Shown piece by piece: positions 26,951 through 34,241 of a stretch of 64,000 nucleotides of DNA. The stretch comes from Prevotella communis (lineage in GTDB: Bacteria; Bacteroidota; Bacteroidia; Bacteroidales; Bacteroidaceae). The stretch is from contig NZ_CP091792.1 in assembly GCF_022024115.1 (NCBI RefSeq), positions 2,542,001 through 2,606,000 on the forward strand. Direction: 5' to 3'. A program made the translations under genes and the position numbers. Each line of letters begins with the position of its first letter. Position 1 is the stretch's first letter. The notes below the pieces were generated by a model. That model was not told the DNA's origin. It did no database searches and was given only the letters and a program-made list of their open reading frames with translations.

Positions 26951-27295
26951 TTAATCTGTTACCACTTCAGAGAAATGCTGCTGTCCCCAGGCTATTAGAT
27001 CCGTAAGCACCGGCATGAGTGAACGGCCTGTATCAGTCAGGGAATACTCTACACGAGGAGGAACCTCTGGATAGACCTCACGATGAACAAGGTGACTCTG
27101 CTCCAGATTCTTCAACGTTTGCGAGAGCATCTTCTGGGAACAATCAGACATCAGCTTACGGATTTCATTAAAACGCAAAACGCCTGTCTCGCTTTTATAA
27201 AGTATATAGAGAACGAGCATCGACCACTTGTCGCCAAAGCGACTGACAACGTGCCTGATAGGACAGGCTAAATATTGTGCCTTTATATCTGCCAT
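26951..27295 (-). CDS. HxlR-family transcription regulator
   Basis: A 114-residue winged-helix protein. CPIRHVVSRFGDKWSMLVLY, RFNEIRKLMSDCSQKMLSQT and EVPPRVEYSLTDTGRSLMPV are the HxlR pattern; the conserved Cys near the N-terminus serves in some members as a redox or aldehyde sensor. It is divergent from the cupin operon, and its own promoter overlaps a palindrome (AGTAAC-N5-GTTACT), so autoregulation and control of the cupin operon are likely. Confidence 0.9.
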   Translation of the reverse strand: MADIKAQYLACPIRHVVSRFGDKWSMLVLYILYKSETGVLRFNEIRKLMSDCSQKMLSQTLKNLEQSHLVHREVYPEVPPRVEYSLTDTGRSLMPVLTDLIAWGQQHFSEVVTD

Positions 27296-27311
27296 AATTC
27301 ATGATTTTAAT

Positions 27312-27333
27312 GCAAAAGTAACCAATAGTTACT
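27312..27333 (-). promoter_or_regulatory. HxlR promoter with candidate operator
   Basis: The minus-strand -7 element TACTTTTGC (27320-27312) is overlapped by the palindrome AGTAAC-CAATA-GTTACT (27317-27333). Confidence 0.6.
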
Positions 27334-27348
27334 GAATTACCAAATTAC

Positions 27349-27365
27349 ACTTAGTTAATCTAAGT
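27349..27365. promoter_or_regulatory. Candidate HxlR operator of the cupin operon, copy 1
   Basis: ACTTAG-TTAAT-CTAAGT is a palindrome with the same 6-5-6 layout as the one in the hxlR promoter. It lies about 100 bases upstream of the cupin -7 element and at the very start of the duplicated unit. Confidence 0.5.
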
Positions 27366-27464
27366 TAACGCCACTTTCGCAGAAGTCTGATAACATCCCA
27401 ATTCCTACTTTTTGGTAACTATCCCACCCAAAAGTGCCTTCTTGTGGGAATGAAATAATCGCCG

Positions 27465-27557
27465 TACCTTTGCGCCCAGTTAAGAACTGGTCGCGATGAT
27501 GCTCACGCTCGGCAGAGCTCAAACGAGTTTGGCTCTGCTCTCGCTTAATCGCATCAT
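27465..27557 (+). promoter_or_regulatory. Promoter and structured leader of the cupin operon, copy 1
   Basis: The -7 element TACCTTTGC is at 27465-27473. The leader then folds into CCAGTT-AAG-AACTGG (27476-27490) and a long arm in which ATGATGC (27496-27502) pairs with GCATCAT (27551-27557) around an inner stem GCAGAGC/GCTCTGC (27512-27518/27532-27538). About 120 untranslated bases precede the ATG. Not a class I recognise. Confidence 0.55.
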
Positions 27558-27603
27558 TGTCAGCGTCAAAACGAACAAATAACATTTTAAACGAATAAGA
27601 ATT

Positions 27604-28059
27604 ATGAAACAGATTGAAACAATTAAGAGTGGTAAGAATTTCAGCGCAGTAAGCGTAGGTAAGATGAGTGAGATTATCGAGCATGTGCTTCCGATGGGAC
27701 CGAACGTAACCATTCAAGGTAAGGTATTCGCAGGTCAGGCCGTAGGTGCTACAGGAAGCGAGTTCTCGTTCCAGACACTCGTTCCAGGTCAGGACAGTGG
27801 TTTCTTGCATACCCACAAGACTCATGAGGAACTATACTTCATCTTGAAGGGCGAAGGCCAGTATCAGGTGGATGGTGAGATCTTCCCTGTCAGCGAGGGC
27901 ACCATTATCCGCGTCGCTCCTGATGGCAAGCGTGCGCTGAAGAACACCGGCAGCGAGAACCTGACTATGCTCTGCATCCAGTACAAGGCCAATGCCTTCA
28001 CCGAGGCTGACAGTCCCATGACTGATGGTGTCATCCTGCAGGAAGAACTGAAATGGTAA
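27604..28059 (+). CDS. Cupin-domain protein, copy 1
   Basis: A 151-residue single-domain cupin. Motif 1 is visible as THKTHEELYFILKGEGQYQV (metal-binding His and Glu) and motif 2 as the segment around GTIIRVAPDGKRALKNTG. Such proteins bind a metal and a small molecule; many serve as isomerases, dioxygenases or storage-type binders, and the exact role is unknown. It overlaps the next gene by 7 bases. The divergent HxlR gene probably regulates it. Confidence 0.85.
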   Translation: MKQIETIKSGKNFSAVSVGKMSEIIEHVLPMGPNVTIQGKVFAGQAVGATGSEFSFQTLVPGQDSGFLHTHKTHEELYFILKGEGQYQVDGEIFPVSEGTIIRVAPDGKRALKNTGSENLTMLCIQYKANAFTEADSPMTDGVILQEELKW

Positions 28060-28514
28060 GCGAGATGTTCGACAAAGCAATTCAGTTTCTGAAAGACCAC
28101 AAAGAGATTGCCCTTGCCACGTGCGAGGGCAATCTTCCTAAGTTGCGCATCTTCCAGATTATGAAGCAGGAAGGGCATGTGCTCTACTTTGCCACTTCTG
28201 ACCAGAAGGCAGTCTATCGGGAGTTGCGTCAGAATCCCAATGTTGAGATACTGGCTTATGCTGATAACATCTCTGTTAGATGTTCAGGCATGGTAAACTT
28301 CAATGTAGAGGATGATGTGAAACAATGGATATACAATCATAATGATGTTCTCTCGCGTCTCTACAATAGCTACGACCAGTTGGAATACTTCTGTCTCCCT
28401 ATCGCTGACCTCGACTATTTCGACCTCAGTCCAACGCCCCCTGTCAACCTGCATTTCGACCTAATGGCAGGCGAAATTGCTAATGGTTTCGTGGGTGAGC
28501 GCTTTTGCAAATAA
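28053..28514 (+). CDS. Pyridoxamine-5'-phosphate oxidase-like flavin-binding protein, copy 1
   Basis: A 153-residue split-barrel protein (FLKDHKEIALATCEGNLPKL, VLYFATSDQKAVYRELRQNP, EILAYADNISVRCSG) of the PNPOx-like/general stress FMN-binding group. It overlaps the cupin stop codon and is cotranslated with it. HxlR regulation next to a flavoprotein suggests a response to reactive electrophiles or redox stress; that is inference. Confidence 0.85.
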   Translation: MVSEMFDKAIQFLKDHKEIALATCEGNLPKLRIFQIMKQEGHVLYFATSDQKAVYRELRQNPNVEILAYADNISVRCSGMVNFNVEDDVKQWIYNHNDVLSRLYNSYDQLEYFCLPIADLDYFDLSPTPPVNLHFDLMAGEIANGFVGERFCK

Positions 28515-28521
28515 TCAATTC

Positions 28522-28560
28522 GGGTGTTTTTCCTATTCAGGTTTAGGGAAAACACCCTTT
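28522..28560 (+). terminator. Terminator of the cupin operon, copy 1
   Basis: GGGTGTTTTTCC (28522-28533) pairs with GGGAAAACACCC (28546-28557) through 12 pairs and is followed by TTT. Confidence 0.75.
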
Positions 28561-28719
28561 CAGTTTAGGATGTATCCTTTCCAACCTGGGCAGAAGTTGA
28601 TATGCCCGCTCGACCTATGGTCGCTTGCCAGAGCAAGAACGCCAGAACTTTCCCAAGAACGAATTGGGCTTCTGATCATATTTAGCCTTCAATTTGCACT
28701 TTTCACAATTATCTGCCAT
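28560..28719 (-). pseudogene. Small zinc-binding protein interrupted by a hairpin insertion, copy 1
   Basis: On the minus strand MADNCEKCKLKAKYDQKPNS, then FLGKFWR, stops after a foreign SCSGKRP. After about 31 extra bases the expected continuation resumes in another frame as HINFCPGWKGYILN. The joined protein would have CX2C and HX3C zinc ligands. The insert contains two small hairpins (CTTGC/GCAAG and CGACC/GGTCG). The same lesion is present in copy 2. Confidence 0.65.
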
Positions 28720-28783
28720 ATTGATAAATCCTAAAGTATTGTAAAGTTGGATGCAAATGTACAAATAATCAATTAGAAATCAG

Positions 28784-28792
28784 TACCTTTGC
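28784..28792 (+). promoter_or_regulatory. Promoter -7 element of the NifX-like operon, copy 1
   Basis: TACCTTTGC at 28784-28792. It lies inside the upstream extension of the open frame, so translation must begin at 28821 or 28824. The identical element occurs at 33794. Confidence 0.7.
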
Positions 28793-28820
28793 AGTGAAAA
28801 TTAGTATGTTTTGTGAAATT

Positions 28821-29225
28821 ATGATGAAGAAAATAGCTATTCCTACACGTGAGGATATGGTTGATGACCATTTTGGTCATTGTGCTTATTATACAGTTAT
28901 AACCCTCGATGATGAGAATCAGGTGCAGAATACTGAACGCCTGGATTCACCAGAGGGATGTGGATGCAAGTCAAACATCGCATCTGTCATGCAGGAAATG
29001 GGCATTACCCTGATGCTCGCCGGCAACATGGGTATGGGAGCCTATAACAAACTGTCAGCCCATGGCATCACAGTTATTAGAGGCTGCCATGGCAAGGTGG
29101 ATGATGTGCTCAAGTCATACCAGAACGGCGAGCTGCGGGACTCACTGGAATCCTGCGACCATCATGACTGCAGCCACCATGAAGCCAAGCCTGTGTACAT
29201 GATTTCCAAGTTTGGAAAGAAATAA
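28821..29225 (+). CDS. NifX/NifB-like (dinitrogenase iron-molybdenum cofactor family) protein, copy 1
   Basis: A 134-residue protein (MKKIAIPTREDMVDDHFGHC, GITLMLAGNMGMGAYNKLSA, GITVIRGCHGKVDDVLKSYQ) of the NifX-NafY family that binds metal clusters; a His/Cys-rich tail (SCDHHDCSHHEAK) is visible. There are no nitrogenase genes, so a general iron-sulphur or metal role is likely. It leads a set with the metallo-beta-lactamase-fold, YgbA-like and permease genes, common neighbours of this family in anaerobes. Confidence 0.85.
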   Translation: MMKKIAIPTREDMVDDHFGHCAYYTVITLDDENQVQNTERLDSPEGCGCKSNIASVMQEMGITLMLAGNMGMGAYNKLSAHGITVIRGCHGKVDDVLKSYQNGELRDSLESCDHHDCSHHEAKPVYMISKFGKK

Positions 29226-29231
29226 GGAAGA

Positions 29232-30029
29232 ATGAAGTGGACTGTACTATCAGATAATCGAAGCAGGGATGGCCGACTCTCTACAGAGCATGGCCTGTCA
29301 ATCCTTTTGCAAGCCCAACGGCACAAGATCCTGCTTGATACTGGAGCAAGTGACGTGTTTATCAAGAATGCAGAGCAGTTGGGCATAGATCTATGCGATG
29401 TTGACTATGTTTTCATTTCTCATGGTCACAGCGACCATGCTGGAGGCTTGCGATACTTCTTGGAGCATAATCAAAAGGCTAAAGTCATCGTCTCACCTAA
29501 TGCAATGAGTGGTACATTTTATTCAAAGCGAGGGAATCTTCATAGCATTACTACGGAGTGGCCAGAGTTAGACACTGACAGGCTTATCGCGATAGACCAG
29601 ACCTGTGAGCTAGCAAAAGGTCTTCACGCCATTGCTCATATACCTCAGAATCATATAATACCCAAGGGCAATCAGAATCTCTACGTGCAGGATGTCAATG
29701 GAGACTTTGTCCTCGATGATTTTCGTCATGAGCTAGCCCTGTATATCGATGGTCTGCTATTTACAGGTTGTGCTCATAGTGGTCTGGAGAATATCCTGTC
29801 CGCATGTCCATGGCCCGTTCATACCGTTGTAGGTGGCTTCCATTTACTTGATGGTATGGAACCAGAGGAAGAAATACAGGCCTTGGCACAAAGGCTGAAA
29901 GAAAAGTATCCTAAAACGCTGTTCTATACAAGCCATTGTACAGGTGACAATGTGCTTGAGGTAATGAAGAGCGTGATGGGAGAACAGCTACAGTCCTTCA
30001 GATGTGGAACATTGAACGAAATGGTATGA
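29232..30029 (+). CDS. Metallo-beta-lactamase-fold hydrolase, copy 1
   Basis: A 265-residue protein with the HxHxDH motif SHGHSDHAGG, a later GCAHSGLENI His and a C-terminal SHCTGDN His. The length and order match the group annotated as 7,8-dihydropterin-6-yl-methyl-4-(beta-D-ribofuranosyl)aminobenzene 5'-phosphate synthase-like proteins; real substrate unknown. It starts 6 bases after the NifX-like gene and overlaps the YgbA-like gene by 4 bases. Confidence 0.85.
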   Translation: MKWTVLSDNRSRDGRLSTEHGLSILLQAQRHKILLDTGASDVFIKNAEQLGIDLCDVDYVFISHGHSDHAGGLRYFLEHNQKAKVIVSPNAMSGTFYSKRGNLHSITTEWPELDTDRLIAIDQTCELAKGLHAIAHIPQNHIIPKGNQNLYVQDVNGDFVLDDFRHELALYIDGLLFTGCAHSGLENILSACPWPVHTVVGGFHLLDGMEPEEEIQALAQRLKEKYPKTLFYTSHCTGDNVLEVMKSVMGEQLQSFRCGTLNEMV

Positions 30030-30319
30030 GCAGGATTGAGCGAGAGAAGCTGACTGTCCGCAAGATGATAGAACTGTATTGCCGTCATCATCTTCATCAG
30101 GACCAGATGCCAGAGGAGTATCAGCATCTGGCAGACTTCGCTTGTCGCCGTCTGGATCATTGCAAATATGGAGAAAGGAAAACAGCATGCAAGCATTGTC
30201 CCACTCATTGCTATGCTCCTAAAGAGCGCGAGGCCATCCGCAAGGTGATGCGCTGGGCAGGGCCAAGAATGATATGGTATGCCCCAAAGGATGCAATTCT
30301 ACATATACTCAAAAAATGA
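30026..30319 (+). CDS. YgbA-like protein (nitrous-oxide-stimulated promoter family), copy 1
   Basis: 97 residues with the family signature: EKLTVRKMIELYCRHHL, then CKHCPTHCYAPKEREAIRKV and WAGPRMIWYAPKDAILHI. The Cys cluster suggests metal binding. In Escherichia coli ygbA is NsrR-controlled and linked to nitrosative stress. I chose the ATG at 30026, which overlaps the preceding stop (ATGA); an ATG 24 bases upstream is possible. Confidence 0.85.
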   Translation: MSRIEREKLTVRKMIELYCRHHLHQDQMPEEYQHLADFACRRLDHCKYGERKTACKHCPTHCYAPKEREAIRKVMRWAGPRMIWYAPKDAILHILKK

Positions 30320-30381
30320 TATTTTATAATATCAACTATGACAAAGAGTATTAAGATTTCGGTTCTGTGGCTGCTGGTATT

Positions 30382-30498
30382 ATGAACATCAAGACGATGC
30401 AAGGCGACGTTGGCGCACTACCTTTCGAGGAAGGTTCATTCGACTACTTCCACGTAGAAGGAGCCATGTTATACTTCAGGGCCAAAAAGAAATATTAA
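30382..30498 (+). pseudogene. Gene fragment with a methyltransferase-like LPFEEGSFD motif
   Basis: A 38-codon frame: MNIKTMQGDVGALPFEEGSF, then DYFHVEGAMLYFRAKKKY. LPF-x3-SFD after an acidic loop recalls motif II of SAM-dependent methyltransferases, but the fold is absent. In copy 2 only the last 19 codons remain, joined to a different upstream sequence. It lies in the gap between the YgbA-like and permease genes. Confidence 0.5.
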
Positions 30499-30531
30499 AT
30501 CTTTTAGGTATTATAATTCATTATTTTATTG

Positions 30532-30540
30532 TACCTTTGC
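30532..30540 (+). promoter_or_regulatory. Promoter -7 element of the permease gene, copy 1
   Basis: TACCTTTGC immediately before the ATG at 30544; the TTG at 30529 lies within the promoter and is not a start. Same in copy 2 (35452). Confidence 0.7.
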
Positions 30541-30543
30541 AGC

Positions 30544-31779
30544 ATGGTTATGGATTTACAGGGTTTCCTCACATCGCTTCTGAACGTGGTCTGCGAAATG
30601 GCTCCCTATCTGTTGTTGGGATTCTTCATCGCGGGAGTGTTGCACGTATTCGTACCGCAGAAGTTCTATGCCAACTATCTTTCGCGTAACAATAAGCTGT
30701 CCGTGCTATGGGCAGCGCTGTTGGGTGTACCCCTACCCCTCTGTTCATGCGGCGTGATCCCAACGGCTATCGGACTCAGAAACGAGAAAGCTTCAAAAGG
30801 CGCTATCGCTTCGTTTCTCATCGCCACGCCACAGACGGGCATCGACTCCATTCTGGCCACGTTCTCTCTGATGGGACTGGGGTTTGCTATTATCCGACCT
30901 ACAGCAGCACTAATCACAGGTGTCTGCGGAGGATTGTTGGTAAACCGTCTGGTTCGTGAGGATGATTTAAAGGATGATTCGTTCACTTCATGCCTAGTAG
31001 AAAGCGGAAACAGGATTTGGCGCGTACTGAAGTATGCCTACTATGATATGCTTCGCGACATCGGTCTGCGACTGCTTATTGGACTTGTTGTTGCGGCATT
31101 GATTCAGGTAGCTGTGCCAGATGAGTTTTTCCTCTCCTTCGGCAGTCAGCCGTTGCTACAGATGCTGGTGATACTGGTCATCGCCGTACCGATGTATATC
31201 TGCTCGACGGGTAGTATTCCCGTGGCAGCAGCCCTGATGATGAAAGGACTCTCGCCAGGAGCGGCACTGGTGATGCTGATGGCCGGGCCTGCGGTAAATC
31301 TCGCCTCTATCCTCGTGGTTCACAAGTCGATGGGGCGTCGCTTTACATCGATTTATCTGATGACCATTGTTGGTTTCGCGGTTCTATTCGGCCTGCTGCT
31401 CAATGCTACGGGAATCGACTTCTCCGTCGCTGCCCAAGATGCTTGCTGCATCAGCACATCCGCCTTGCCCAGTCCGTTTAAGATTATTTGCGCCACAGTA
31501 TTAACATTATTAATTATATTTGCTCTTATGATGAAGTTTTTCAGCAAGTTTTCCGCCCAAAAGCCCTTAGCCCCCGACGTGACCGTCTATCGTGTCGAGG
31601 GCATGCATTGCAGCCATTGCGAGGCAGCCGTAGTCCGTGCCGTCGAGGATCTGCCTGGCGTAGAGAAAGCCAAGGCCAGTGCCTCTGCCAACACCCTCAC
31701 CATCAAAGGCCCTGCCACAGAAGAGTCTATCCGTAAAGCTGTTGAGGGTATCGGATATACGTTCAAAGGAAAGGCTTGA
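30544..31779 (+). CDS. SO_0444-type metal permease with C-terminal HMA domain, copy 1
   Basis: A 411-residue membrane protein. The permease part has the paired motifs PLPLCSCGVIPTAIGL and CSTGSIPVAAALMMKG of the DUF318/ArsP-like group, with about ten hydrophobic segments. After residue 340 a heavy-metal-associated domain follows, with the metal site MHCSHC. This predicts efflux of a soft metal such as Cu, Zn or As species. Start at MVMDLQGF (30544). Confidence 0.88.
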   Translation: MVMDLQGFLTSLLNVVCEMAPYLLLGFFIAGVLHVFVPQKFYANYLSRNNKLSVLWAALLGVPLPLCSCGVIPTAIGLRNEKASKGAIASFLIATPQTGIDSILATFSLMGLGFAIIRPTAALITGVCGGLLVNRLVREDDLKDDSFTSCLVESGNRIWRVLKYAYYDMLRDIGLRLLIGLVVAALIQVAVPDEFFLSFGSQPLLQMLVILVIAVPMYICSTGSIPVAAALMMKGLSPGAALVMLMAGPAVNLASILVVHKSMGRRFTSIYLMTIVGFAVLFGLLLNATGIDFSVAAQDACCISTSALPSPFKIICATVLTLLIIFALMMKFFSKFSAQKPLAPDVTVYRVEGMHCSHCEAAVVRAVEDLPGVEKAKASASANTLTIKGPATEESIRKAVEGIGYTFKGKA

Positions 31780-31784
31780 AACCT

Positions 31785-32130
31785 ATGAAATATACTTTGA
31801 AACACCTTCTCTGCCTCGTGGCAATGATGGGCGTGCTGACCGTTTCAGCGCAGGAGCACTTACAGAAAAAGGCATTGGCATCGGATGCCAAGAAGACTTT
31901 TACCGTTATGGGACAACTGGCAGATGACCTACGACCACGTGATAGTAATCTACGGTAAGGCCACCGACGAACAGGGCAAGCCCTACTACATGGTGAAGAA
32001 CTCATGGGGAAAGAGCGGACTGTACAAAGGCATCTGGTATATGTCGCGCGACTATATCATGCTCAACACCACCTACCTCTTCCTCAATCGTCATACCCTG
32101 CCTAAAGCGTTACGCAAGGCAATAAAATAA
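31785..32130 (+). pseudogene. Aminopeptidase C/bleomycin hydrolase (peptidase C1) relic
   Basis: The 5' part encodes a signal peptide (MKYTLKHLLCLVAMMGVLTV, then SAQEHLQKK). The 3' part, in another frame, reads DHVIVIYGKATDEQGKPYYM, VKNSWGKSGLYKGIWYMSRD and ends KALRKAIK, the C-terminal end of PepC with its catalytic His and Asn. The Cys-containing core of several hundred codons is deleted. Copy 2 of the duplication ends six bases into this relic's first codons. Confidence 0.8.
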
Positions 32131-32141
32131 AGTCACGTAGT

Positions 32142-32350
32142 AATTCTCGAGAGAATTCATCCATAATTAAGTGATTTAGCATTTGCAACTTAGTTATACA
32201 GGAAAAAATTCTCTCGAGAATTTTCTTACTACCATGTAGAAGACGGATTGAAAGTCGGTAAGATTGTTTTTGTTTCTAGGTTAATCAGCCCTCAGACATC
32301 AGCCATCGGCCATCTTCCATCGGAGCGAGACACTCACCCGTCCCCTCTGT
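32142..32350. repeat. Dispersed hairpin repeat R1
   Basis: Perfect 16-base inverted arms AATTCTCGAGAGAATT (32142-32157) and AATTCTCTCGAGAATT (32207-32222) enclose about 50 AT-rich bases; a conserved tail runs to about 32350. The same unit stands at 37675-37886. No ORF is visible in it. It fills the gap between the PepC relic and copy 2 of the duplication. Confidence 0.75.
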
Positions 32351-32358
32351 TCTTTTAC

Positions 32359-32375
32359 ACTTAGTTAATCTAAGT
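32359..32375. promoter_or_regulatory. Candidate HxlR operator, copy 2
   Basis: Identical ACTTAG-N5-CTAAGT palindrome; no regulator gene is adjacent in this copy. Confidence 0.5.
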
Positions 32376-32474
32376 TAACGCCACTTTCGCAGAAGTCTGA
32401 TAACATCCCAATTCCTACTTTTTGGTAACTATCCCACCCAAAAGTGCCTTCTTGTGGGAATGAAATAATCGCCG

Positions 32475-32567
32475 TACCTTTGCGCCCAGTTAAGAACTGG
32501 TCGCGATGATGCTCACGCTCGGCAGAGCTCAAACGAGTTTGGCTCTGCTCTCGCTTAATCGCATCAT
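32475..32567 (+). promoter_or_regulatory. Promoter and structured leader of the cupin operon, copy 2
   Basis: Same -7 element (32475-32483) and the same hairpins as copy 1, base for base. Confidence 0.55.
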
Positions 32568-32613
32568 TGTCAGCGTCAAAACGAACAAATAACATTTTAA
32601 ACGAATAAGAATT

Positions 32614-33069
32614 ATGAAACAGATTGAAACAATTAAGAGTGGTAAGAATTTCAGCGCAGTAAGCGTAGGTAAGATGAGTGAGATTATCGAGCATGTGCTT
32701 CCGATGGGACCGAACGTAACCATTCAAGGTAAGGTATTCGCAGGTCAGGCCGTAGGTGCTACAGGAAGCGAGTTCTCGTTCCAGACACTCGTTCCAGGTC
32801 AGGACAGTGGTTTCTTGCATACCCACAAGACTCATGAGGAACTATACTTCATCTTGAAGGGCGAAGGCCAGTATCAGGTGGATGGTGAGATCTTCCCTGT
32901 CAGCGAGGGCACCATTATCCGCGTCGCTCCTGATGGCAAGCGTGCGCTGAAGAACACCGGCAGCGAGAACCTGACTATGCTCTGCATCCAGTACAAGGCC
33001 AATGCCTTCACCGAGGCTGACAGTCCCATGACTGATGGTGTCATCCTGCAGGAAGAACTGAAATGGTAA
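32614..33069 (+). CDS. Cupin-domain protein, copy 2
   Basis: Identical in protein sequence to the copy at 27604-28059 (151 residues, motif THKTHEELYFILKGEGQYQV). Overlaps the next gene by 7 bases. Identity at DNA level over the whole gene suggests recent duplication or gene conversion. Confidence 0.85.
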   Translation: MKQIETIKSGKNFSAVSVGKMSEIIEHVLPMGPNVTIQGKVFAGQAVGATGSEFSFQTLVPGQDSGFLHTHKTHEELYFILKGEGQYQVDGEIFPVSEGTIIRVAPDGKRALKNTGSENLTMLCIQYKANAFTEADSPMTDGVILQEELKW

Positions 33070-33524
33070 GCGAGATGTTCGACAAAGCAATTCAGTTTCT
33101 GAAAGACCACAAAGAGATTGCCCTTGCCACGTGCGAGGGCAATCTTCCTAAGTTGCGCATCTTCCAGATTATGAAGCAGGAAGGGCATGTGCTCTACTTT
33201 GCCACTTCTGACCAGAAGGCAGTCTATCGGGAGTTGCGTCAGAATCCCAATGTTGAGATACTGGCTTATGCTGATAACATCTCTGTTAGATGTTCAGGCA
33301 TGGTAAACTTCAATGTAGAGGATGATGTGAAACAATGGATATACAATCATAATGATGTTCTCTCGCGTCTCTACAATAGCTACGACCAGTTGGAATACTT
33401 CTGTCTCCCTATCGCTGACCTCGACTATTTCGACCTCAGTCCAACGCCCCCTGTCAACCTGCATTTCGACCTAATGGCAGGCGAAATTGCTAATGGTTTC
33501 GTGGGTGAGCGCTTTTGCAAATAA
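33063..33524 (+). CDS. Pyridoxamine-5'-phosphate oxidase-like flavin-binding protein, copy 2
   Basis: 153 residues, identical to the copy at 28053-28514. The same terminator hairpin follows (33532-33567). Confidence 0.85.
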   Translation: MVSEMFDKAIQFLKDHKEIALATCEGNLPKLRIFQIMKQEGHVLYFATSDQKAVYRELRQNPNVEILAYADNISVRCSGMVNFNVEDDVKQWIYNHNDVLSRLYNSYDQLEYFCLPIADLDYFDLSPTPPVNLHFDLMAGEIANGFVGERFCK

Positions 33525-33531
33525 TCAATTC

Positions 33532-33570
33532 GGGTGTTTTTCCTATTCAGGTTTAGGGAAAACACCCTTT
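33532..33570 (+). terminator. Terminator of the cupin operon, copy 2
   Basis: Same 12-bp stem as at 28522-28557. Confidence 0.75.
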
Positions 33571-33729
33571 CAGTTTAGGATGTATCCTTTCCAACCTGGG
33601 CAGAAGTTGATATGCCCGCTCGACCTATGGTCGCTTGCCAGAGCAAGAACGCCAGAACTTTCCCAAGAACGAATTGGGCTTCTGATCATATTTAGCCTTC
33701 AATTTGCACTTTTCACAATTATCTGCCAT
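33570..33729 (-). pseudogene. Interrupted small zinc-binding protein, copy 2
   Basis: Identical to 28560-28719, with the same 31-base hairpin insertion and frame break. The lesion therefore predates the duplication or was spread by conversion. Confidence 0.65.
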
Positions 33730-33830
33730 ATTGATAAATCCTAAAGTATTGTAAAGTTGGATGCAAATGTACAAATAATCAATTAGAAATCAGTACCTTT
33801 GCAGTGAAAATTAGTATGTTTTGTGAAATT

Positions 33831-34235
33831 ATGATGAAGAAAATAGCTATTCCTACACGTGAGGATATGGTTGATGACCATTTTGGTCATTGTGCTTATT
33901 ATACAGTTATAACCCTCGATGATGAGAATCAGGTGCAGAATACAGAACGCCTGGATTCACCAGAGGGATGTGGATGCAAGTCAAATATCGCATCTGTCAT
34001 GCAGGAAATGGGCATTACCCTGATGCTCGCCGGCAACATGGGTATGGGAGCCTATAACAAACTGTCAGCCCATGGCATCACAGTTATTAGAGGCTGCCAT
34101 GGCAAGGTGGATGATGTGCTCAAGTCATACCAGAACGGCGAGCTGCGGGACTCACTGGAATCCTGCGACCATCATGACTGCAGCCACCATGAAGCCAAGC
34201 CTGTGTACATGATTTCCAAGTTTGGAAAGAAATAA
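33831..34235 (+). CDS. NifX/NifB-like protein, copy 2
   Basis: 134 residues, the same protein as at 28821-29225; two silent base changes are visible (an ACT/ACA and an AAC/AAT codon). These are the first differences between the copies, reading from the 5' end. Confidence 0.85.
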   Translation: MMKKIAIPTREDMVDDHFGHCAYYTVITLDDENQVQNTERLDSPEGCGCKSNIASVMQEMGITLMLAGNMGMGAYNKLSAHGITVIRGCHGKVDDVLKSYQNGELRDSLESCDHHDCSHHEAKPVYMISKFGKK

Positions 34236-34241
34236 GGAAGA

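Larger units (their letters stand above)
27345..31791. repeat. Tandem duplication, copy 1
   Basis: 27345-30319 matches 32355-35329 (offset 5010) and 30446-31791 matches 35366-36711 (offset 4920). Copy 1 has 126 private bases at 30320-30445; copy 2 has 36 private bases there. I see no differences in the first 1.5 kb and about twenty in the rest, most of them in the last 1.3 kb. Confidence 0.95.

Noticed and set aside
27355..27825. 156-codon minus-strand frame across the cupin leader
   Set aside because: It covers the structured leader and the cupin start; no promoter on that strand and no protein family.
28477..28734. 85-codon plus-strand frame after the flavoprotein gene
   Set aside because: It overlaps a terminator and is antisense to the interrupted zinc-protein gene; no start signals.
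27604..30319. Nitrogen fixation locus, because of the NifX-like protein
   Set aside because: No nifHDK or nifB; NifX-family proteins occur widely in anaerobes without nitrogenase.
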